A stretch of DNA of 35,458 nt from Cupriavidus lacunae (GTDB taxonomy: Bacteria; Pseudomonadota; Gammaproteobacteria; Burkholderiales; Burkholderiaceae): contig NZ_QKWJ01000077.1 in NCBI RefSeq assembly GCF_003353055.1, positions 1 through 35,458 of the forward strand, given 5' to 3'. Position 1 is the stretch's first letter. Every line of letters begins with the position of its first letter. The notes beneath the pieces were generated by a model. That model did no database searches. It was given only the letters and a program-made list of their open reading frames with translations, and was not told where the DNA came from. The position numbers and the translations under genes are program-made. This document shows positions 30,917-35,458 of this stretch, in pieces.

Positions 30917-32506
30917 TCAGTGGGTGGTGCCAGAGGCGCTTACGATAGCGGGTTGCTGGGGCCTTCCGTTGCGTTGCCGCAGTGCCTTGTCCAGCAATTT
31001 GTCGTGATCGTAGATGTCAGGCAAGAAGGATACACGACCGTCGGCGCGCGCAATGACCGTGCCGTAGGCCAGCACCACCGGCAAGGGCTGCTGCAGGCGT
31101 ACCGTGTTGGACTTGCCACGCGTCATCGCTTCGCGGATCCGGTTCTCGTTCCAGTCCGGCATATCCTGCAGCACGAACTGCGCCAACGCCACCGGGGCTT
31201 CCACGCGGATGCAGCCGTGGCTGAAGTCGCGCCGGTCGCGCTTGAACAGCTGCGGCGAAGGCGTGTGGTGCAGGTAGATATTCTCGTTGTTGGGGAACAC
31301 GAACTTGATATCGCCCAGCGCATTCAGCGGTCCCGGCCGCTGCCGGATGCGCATGCGGCCGTTCAGCACCGCATCGAGGTTCTCGTCGGACAGCGTGGTC
31401 ACCGCCTTGCCGTCGCCGGTGACGAACTCCAGGCCCTGCCGGTTGAAATATGCGGGGTCGCTGCGCAGGCGCGGCACCGTCTCGCGGCGGGCGATCGACG
31501 GCGGGATGTTCCAGTACGGGCTGAACTCGATATACCGCATGTTCTCCTCGAACAACGGCGTGCGCGTGTCCAGTGCCTTGCCGACGATCACCTTCATCTC
31601 CAGCTTGATGTCGAGCTTGCCGTCGCGGACCTCGTAGGCGCGCAGCATGAACTCCGGCACGTTGACCACGATCATGCGCGGACCGTCCAGCGGGGTCCAG
31701 CGCAGCCGCTCCATGGTCAGTTCGATCTGCCGCACGCGGCTGGCGATGGGCAGGTTGAGCTGCGCCAGCGTGCCCGCGCCGATCACGCCGTCGGCCTCAA
31801 GGCCGTGGCGCGACTGGAACGCCTTGACGCCGTCGACCAGCGCGCCTTCGTAACGTGCCGGCGGCTGGGTGCCCGCGGGCAGGTCGCCCAGCGCGACCAG
31901 GCGTGCGGTCAGCGCGGCGATACCCGTCCATGGCTGGCCCGGCGTCAGCTTGCTTGCCGGCAATGGCGGCAGCGGTCCCTGCCAGACCGGCTGCTTCGCG
32001 ATCTCGCGATAGCGGGCCAGGGCCTCGCGCAGCGTGTCGTAGAGCGGGAACGTGGGCGCTGCCTGGCGAATGGCATCGGGCAAGCGGTGCTGGGCGACGG
32101 CGTCGCGCAGTACGGTGGCGGCATCGAAAGGACGCGCCGCCTGCGGGGCGAAGTTGGCATGGACCGTGCGCGGATTGATGCGTCCGCCGTGCAGGTCGGC
32201 CAGCATCCGCTCCAGGGCGGTGCTCAGCGCGGTATCCAGGCGCGCGGCGGCATCGGGCGGCAACGCCGGCCCGCTGGCGGCCTGGGTCACGGCCTGGCGC
32301 AAGGCATCGGCGTCGTAGTCGCGCGGGTCGAGGCCGTCGGCATCGGCCGCGGCCAGCGCATCGACCGCCTGACGGGCTTCCGGCACCGGGCGGCCCTGCG
32401 CAAACCACATCGGTTCGTTGGCGAAGGCGGGCGTGGCCAGCCACGCGGCGCAGGCAATCGCGGCAGCGCCCAGGCGGCGCGCAGCGGCATTCAGGGACTG
32501 GGGCAT
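30917..32506 (-). CDS. YcbB/LdtD-like L,D-transpeptidase
   Basis: A 529-residue secreted enzyme. A signal peptide ends near TPAFA-NEP (about 29). A scaffold region and a peptidoglycan-binding-like domain (AFQSRHGLEADGVIGAGTLAQLNLP) are followed by the YkuD catalytic domain: VNVPEFMLRAYE, IGKALDTRTPLFEE-type segment, WNIPPSIARRE, and HHTPSPQLFKRDRRDFSHGC in which Cys432 is the nucleophile (SHGCIR). This order is that of LdtD (YcbB), which makes 3-3 crosslinks in peptidoglycan and gives resistance to some beta-lactams. E. coli LdtD is 615 residues. It is transcribed ahead of the YcbK-like gene. Confidence 0.92.
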   Translation of the reverse strand: MPQSLNAAARRLGAAAIACAAWLATPAFANEPMWFAQGRPVPEARQAVDALAAADADGLDPRDYDADALRQAVTQAASGPALPPDAAARLDTALSTALERMLADLHGGRINPRTVHANFAPQAARPFDAATVLRDAVAQHRLPDAIRQAAPTFPLYDTLREALARYREIAKQPVWQGPLPPLPASKLTPGQPWTGIAALTARLVALGDLPAGTQPPARYEGALVDGVKAFQSRHGLEADGVIGAGTLAQLNLPIASRVRQIELTMERLRWTPLDGPRMIVVNVPEFMLRAYEVRDGKLDIKLEMKVIVGKALDTRTPLFEENMRYIEFSPYWNIPPSIARRETVPRLRSDPAYFNRQGLEFVTGDGKAVTTLSDENLDAVLNGRMRIRQRPGPLNALGDIKFVFPNNENIYLHHTPSPQLFKRDRRDFSHGCIRVEAPVALAQFVLQDMPDWNENRIREAMTRGKSNTVRLQQPLPVVLAYGTVIARADGRVSFLPDIYDHDKLLDKALRQRNGRPQQPAIVSASGTTH

Positions 32507-32589
32507 CGGACGGAAAGCTCGGATTCGTCACACATGTCCACAGTCTACCCGCGATGCTGACGTGGCGCGCCAAGCCCGCCACGCGGCAC

Positions 32590-33216
32590 TCACCACACCA
32601 GCTGATGCCGGCGCGCATAGTCCACCATCTCAACCAGCGAGCCGACATTGAGCTTGGCCATGATATTGGCCTTGTGCGTGCTGACGGTCTTGCTGCTGAT
32701 CAGCAACTGCGCCGCGATCGACTTGTTGGAATGGCCGCGCGCCAGGTATTGCAGGATGGTGATCTCGCGGTTGCTCAGCCGCGGCAGGCCGATTTCGTGC
32801 AGCTCGCCGAGCTGGCGCACGGTCTCCAGCGTCTGCATGGGAAATACCAGGTAGCCGCTCAGCACGCCGCGCACGGCCTGCATCACTTCGGCCAGGCCGC
32901 GCTGCTTGACCACGAAGCCGTGCGCGCCGGCGCGCAGCGCCCGCACCGGCGCCTGCGTGGCGTCGGTGCCGGACAGCACCAGCACGGGCACGGTGGGCAG
33001 CATCGCCGAAACCCGCCGGACAAAGTCGATGCCGGAATTGCCGTAGCGTTCGACATCCACCAGCACCAGGCCTGGCCGGTGCTCGCGGGCAAGGCGGAAG
33101 CCTTCGCTGACGCCGTCGGTTTCCAGCACCTCGCCCGTGTCCAGCTCGGCGGCAAGTTCGGCGCAAAGCATGGCGCGGAACTTCGAGGGTTCGTCGACGA
33201 TCAGCGCAAGCGGCAA
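32590..33216 (-). CDS. NarL/LuxR-family response regulator
   Basis: A 208-residue response regulator. The receiver domain has Asp8-Glu9, the phosphoacceptor Asp54 (LVLVDVERYG), Ser82 in VLSGTD and Lys104 in FVVKQRG. The C-terminal LuxR-type helix-turn-helix is LSNREITILQYLARGHSNKSIAAQLLISSKTVSTHKANIM. TTG at 33216 is chosen because AAGGAG lies seven bases ahead and the product then starts PLALIVDE; a longer TTG start at 33234 would overlap that ribosome-binding site. No kinase gene is adjacent, so it is an orphan or works with a distant sensor. Confidence 0.88.
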   Translation of the reverse strand: MPLALIVDEPSKFRAMLCAELAAELDTGEVLETDGVSEGFRLAREHRPGLVLVDVERYGNSGIDFVRRVSAMLPTVPVLVLSGTDATQAPVRALRAGAHGFVVKQRGLAEVMQAVRGVLSGYLVFPMQTLETVRQLGELHEIGLPRLSNREITILQYLARGHSNKSIAAQLLISSKTVSTHKANIMAKLNVGSLVEMVDYARRHQLVW

Positions 33217-33371
33217 TTCGAGGCTCCTTAACAACTGGCAACGGACTAGTCAGGGACTGGCTGTGCCAAGGTTAAGGGGCCGGAGGGAGTTTGAAGCGCC
33301 GAATTCTCGCTGCGCAAACGCAGCAATTTCTGCACGAGGGTCAGGCTTTTCCTTCGATGACGCGGTCCGCG

Positions 33372-33782
33372 TCAGGCGCTGGCGGCGTCGAGCACTTCGG
33401 TCAGCTTGCGGCTCGCATCCAGCGCCGCGGGGAAGCCGCAATAGACCGCACTGTGCACCATCAGCTCGCGCAACTCTTGCGGCGTGACGCCGTTGGCCAG
33501 CGCGCCGCGCAGGTGGCCGGCCAGCTCCTGCGGCCGGTTCAGCGCGATCAGCATCGATACCGTGGCCAGGCTGCGCTGCTTGCGGTCGAGCCCCTCGCGG
33601 GTCCAGACCGTGCCCCAGGCGAACTCCGTCACCAGCTGCTGCAGGCTGGTGTCGCCCTGCTGCGCGGCGGCGTCGAGCGCGCGCTTGACGTGCTCGGGGC
33701 CGAGCACTTCGGTGCGCACGTCAAGACCGGCCTCGAAGGCCGGCGTGGGGGTATAGGCGGGAAGTTGGCTGGGTTCGGCCAT
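33372..33782 (-). CDS. Carboxymuconolactone-decarboxylase-family protein
   Basis: A 136-residue CMD-domain protein resembling PcaC (gamma-carboxymuconolactone decarboxylase): TEFAWGTVWTREGLDRKQRSLATVSMLIALNRPQEL, GALANGVTPQELRELMVHSAVYCGFPAALDA. It lacks a CxxC peroxidase pair, so it is not an AhpD-type reductase. PcaC acts in the protocatechuate branch of the beta-ketoadipate pathway, but no other pca gene is here, and many CMD proteins have other roles. It lies 92 bp downstream of the CoA-transferase gene on the same strand. The ATG at 33782 is taken as the start. Confidence 0.85.
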   Translation of the reverse strand: MAEPSQLPAYTPTPAFEAGLDVRTEVLGPEHVKRALDAAAQQGDTSLQQLVTEFAWGTVWTREGLDRKQRSLATVSMLIALNRPQELAGHLRGALANGVTPQELRELMVHSAVYCGFPAALDASRKLTEVLDAASA

Positions 33783-33874
33783 GGCATGCGTCTCCGGTTC
33801 GGGTGGATGCCGCATGGTAGCCGAACCGGTCAGGCAGATTTGACGGACCGCGGCATCGGCGCCGCGGCCCCTGG

Positions 33875-34942
33875 TCATTCCGTGCCGGCAGGCAGGAAGC
33901 GCGGCGCCGGCGCCGAGCGCGGCACCTCGCGCTCGCCCTGCTGGTGCAGGCGATAGGTGCCGCGCGCCTGGTTATGGGGATGGCGTGCGGCCTCGTCCAG
34001 CGTCAGCACGCGCGCGAAACATACGTCGGTGCCGCCCAGCACCGATTCCCAGTGGGCGCTCGGCCTGGCGGCGATGCAAGCAGTAATGCGCGCCTTCACC
34101 GCCGGCCACTGGGCGCGGTCGTATTGCGCGGCCGGGTCGATGTCGGTCAGTTCGAGCCGCTCGAGCAGTTCCCGGTAGAACTGCGGCTCGAGCGCGCCCA
34201 GCGTGATGGCGCGGCCGTCGGCGCAGCGGAACACGTCATAGAACGGCGAATCGTGGAACGGGCTGGGCTGCGGGCCGCCCAGCGTGCCGGCGGCGCGCGA
34301 CACCTGCACCAGCGAGCCCAGCATGGCGACGATATCGGTAATGGCGGCGTCCACCACGCAACCCTCGCCGCTGGCGCGCGCGCTCAGGATGGCACTGGTG
34401 ATGCCGAACGCCAGGCCGAGCCCGCCGGCGGCATCGCCCATCACGGTCGGCGGCACCATCGGCAGCGCGTCATCGCGCGCAGCCATCGACAAGAGGCCGG
34501 TCAGCGCGATGTAGTTGAGGTCGTGGCCGGCGCTCTGCGACAGCGGGCCGGTCTGGCCCCAGCCGGTCATGCGGCCGTAGACCAGGCGCGGATTGCGCGC
34601 GTGGCACGCCTTGGGGCCCAGGCCAAGGCGCTCCATCGCACCGGGCCGCAACCCTTCGATCAGCGCGTCGGCGCCGGCCACCAGGTCCAGCGCGGCGGCC
34701 ACGCCCTCAGGCGACTTCAGGTTCAGCTGCACCACGCGCTTGCCGTGCTCAAGCTCCATGTCGGGCGGCACGTTCTGGCCGCGCAGGATGCGGCGGGCAT
34801 CCGGCGCGACCGGGCGGGTGACCAGCGTGACCTCGGCGCCCAGGCCGGCCAGCATTGCACCGCACAAGGGGCCGGGGCCGATGCCTTCGAATTCCACTAC
34901 CTTGATACCGCGCAGGGGCAGCAGGTTGCCACGCTCACTCAT
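33875..34942 (-). CDS. CaiB/BaiF-family enzyme, alpha-methylacyl-CoA racemase-like
   Basis: A 355-residue member of the CaiB/BaiF CoA-transferase family. It begins LRGIKVVEFEGIGPGPLCGAMLAGLGAEV, and has LVYGRMTGWGQTGPL. His140 in GHDLNYIALTG and Asp170 in MGDAAGG are 30 residues apart, the spacing of the catalytic pair (His126/Asp156) of mycobacterial alpha-methylacyl-CoA racemase, so racemisation of 2-methyl-branched acyl-CoA is more likely than CoA transfer. This would serve branched-chain fatty acid or sterol-side-chain oxidation. The ATG at 34942 has a GGAGAC ribosome-binding site; the frame stays open upstream to 35236 but that part is repeat sequence. A CMD protein gene follows. Confidence 0.9.
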   Translation of the reverse strand: MSERGNLLPLRGIKVVEFEGIGPGPLCGAMLAGLGAEVTLVTRPVAPDARRILRGQNVPPDMELEHGKRVVQLNLKSPEGVAAALDLVAGADALIEGLRPGAMERLGLGPKACHARNPRLVYGRMTGWGQTGPLSQSAGHDLNYIALTGLLSMAARDDALPMVPPTVMGDAAGGLGLAFGITSAILSARASGEGCVVDAAITDIVAMLGSLVQVSRAAGTLGGPQPSPFHDSPFYDVFRCADGRAITLGALEPQFYRELLERLELTDIDPAAQYDRAQWPAVKARITACIAARPSAHWESVLGGTDVCFARVLTLDEAARHPHNQARGTYRLHQQGEREVPRSAPAPRFLPAGTE

Positions 34943-35117
34943 GATCGTCGTCTCCGGAATCGCCGCTCGCCCGCACCATGGCCGGGCGGCGGCTTGCATT
35001 GTGGTATGGGATAGTCGTGCCCGCCGTGGGGCTCGGGAGCATGCTACGCGCCACCGTGTTGACGGGGCAATGGCCAAATGCTTCAGCCGGGTTGACGGAT
35101 TCCGACAGCCAGCCGGA
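34943..35117. other. Intergenic region upstream of the CaiB/BaiF gene
   Basis: No gene is supported here. It must contain the promoter of the leftward racemase-like gene, but I see no clear -10/-35 pair. A MITE-like element begins at 35118. Confidence 0.45.
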
Positions 35118-35281
35118 TAGTGTCCTGTTCCGCAAATGCCTTGCCATGAAATCGCCCAGTTGGCCGCCATGCGTCGTTGCTCGTCGTTGCCATAGCTACG
35201 GCTATGGCGCCTCCTCGCGCCTAGCCTGACGACCAACTGGACGATTTCATTTTGGCAAGCTATCTGCGGAACAGGACACTA
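35118..35281. mobile_element. MITE-like element with perfect 17-bp terminal inverted repeats
   Basis: TAGTGTCCTGTTCCGCA at 35118-35134 is the exact reverse complement of 35265-35281. The outer TA on each side could be a TA target duplication, as produced by IS630/Tc1-mariner transposases. The inverted similarity continues inward imperfectly (35136-35164 against 35233-35263). The centre holds a hairpin CCATAGC/GCTATGG near 35191-35210. It carries no gene. I recall similar repeated intergenic units in Cupriavidus, but copy number here is unknown. Confidence 0.65.
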
Positions 35282-35458
35282 GCGCACCGCAAAATCGGAT
35301 AAATCCGATCCGACTTGATCTAAATCGGGTCCCGGCAGGACACTGATATGTATTGACCCTGTCAAGTGCTCGTTTCCTTGTTCACGGTAGGACAAGTGTG
35401 TTTGGGCCAGGCCCGGCGGTTCTTCGACGGTTGATCATTCTGATATGCGCGGGTTGGG
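35282..35458. other. Terminal intergenic stretch
   Basis: No gene is supported. A short hairpin ATCGGAT/ATCCGAT lies at 35294-35309. The sequence CAGGACACT, the inner end of the element's right terminus, recurs at about 35336-35344. The stretch is less GC-rich than the rest of the window. Confidence 0.4.

Noticed and set aside
30449..32560. Plus-strand open frame of 703 codons
   Set aside because: It runs antisense through both the transpeptidase and the peptidase genes, which have clear catalytic motifs and signal peptides.
34943..35236. N-terminal extension of the CaiB/BaiF protein to 453 residues
   Set aside because: The extra part overlaps the MITE-like repeat and has no family similarity; ATG 34942 has a ribosome-binding site and the correct family start.

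Overview
The window looks like a chromosome segment from a high-GC betaproteobacterium of the Burkholderiaceae, most likely Cupriavidus or close to Ralstonia. The basis is the gene content and order (recA-recX-DUF2889-sucC-sucD-terC-pilin-PglL on one strand, a TctD/TctE-like pair divergent from recA), an orphan Bug-type periplasmic binding protein, strong G/C at third codon positions, and intergenic repeats of a kind I recall from Cupriavidus. The genus is an inference from recall; no search was run. Most of the window is core chromosome. The accessory-looking parts are the two ends and some intergenic gaps.

Layout. 1-1863: two tandem paralogous LuxR-type regulators; the first runs off the window and looks frameshifted. 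1864-2736: no gene; the gap is almost filled by an imperfect inverted repeat of about 790 bp. 2737-6947 (minus): a Bug-type binding protein and a 999-residue SNF2 helicase. 7132-11705 (plus): a probable operon of ilvE, a small zinc-finger protein, waaF, a SnoaL-like protein, a YheT-type hydrolase and a conserved protein of unknown function. 11715-13538 (minus): a BepA-like M48 metalloprotease with TPR-like tail, divergent from moaC (13635-14120). 14121-16025: a DUF2501 secreted protein, a degenerate copy of the 3' end of moaC, and two small envelope proteins.

16027-24534 (minus) reads, in transcription order: recA, recX, a DUF2889 protein, sucC, sucD, terC, a type IV pilin and a PglL-type O-oligosaccharyltransferase. 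Control signals are readable here: a LexA box overlapping the recA promoter, a weak terminator between recA and recX, a sigma-54 promoter for the pilin, intrinsic terminators after recX, terC and the pilin, and a two-hairpin leader before terC.

24773-29357 (plus): a response regulator, its sensor kinase, a DUF4212 'sodium:solute symporter small subunit' overlapping the kinase stop codon, and a large MFS transporter with a periplasmic insertion. The usual large symporter subunit is absent. 29491-29567: tRNA-Met(CAT) with a full consensus promoter and its own terminator. 29677-30264: a cold-shock/DUF1294 membrane protein. 30299-32506 (minus): a YcbB-like L,D-transpeptidase followed by a YcbK-like Tat-exported peptidase. 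32590-34942 (minus): a NarL-type response regulator, a carboxymuconolactone-decarboxylase-like protein and an alpha-methylacyl-CoA racemase-like CoA-transferase. 34943-35458: no gene, but a compact MITE-like element with perfect 17-bp inverted ends.

I see no CRISPR array, prophage, complete insertion sequence or recognisable defence island. The best candidates for something undescribed are the large inverted repeat, the MITE-like element, the orphan symporter small subunit with its two-component system, and the pilin/glycosyltransferase pair split by a terminator.
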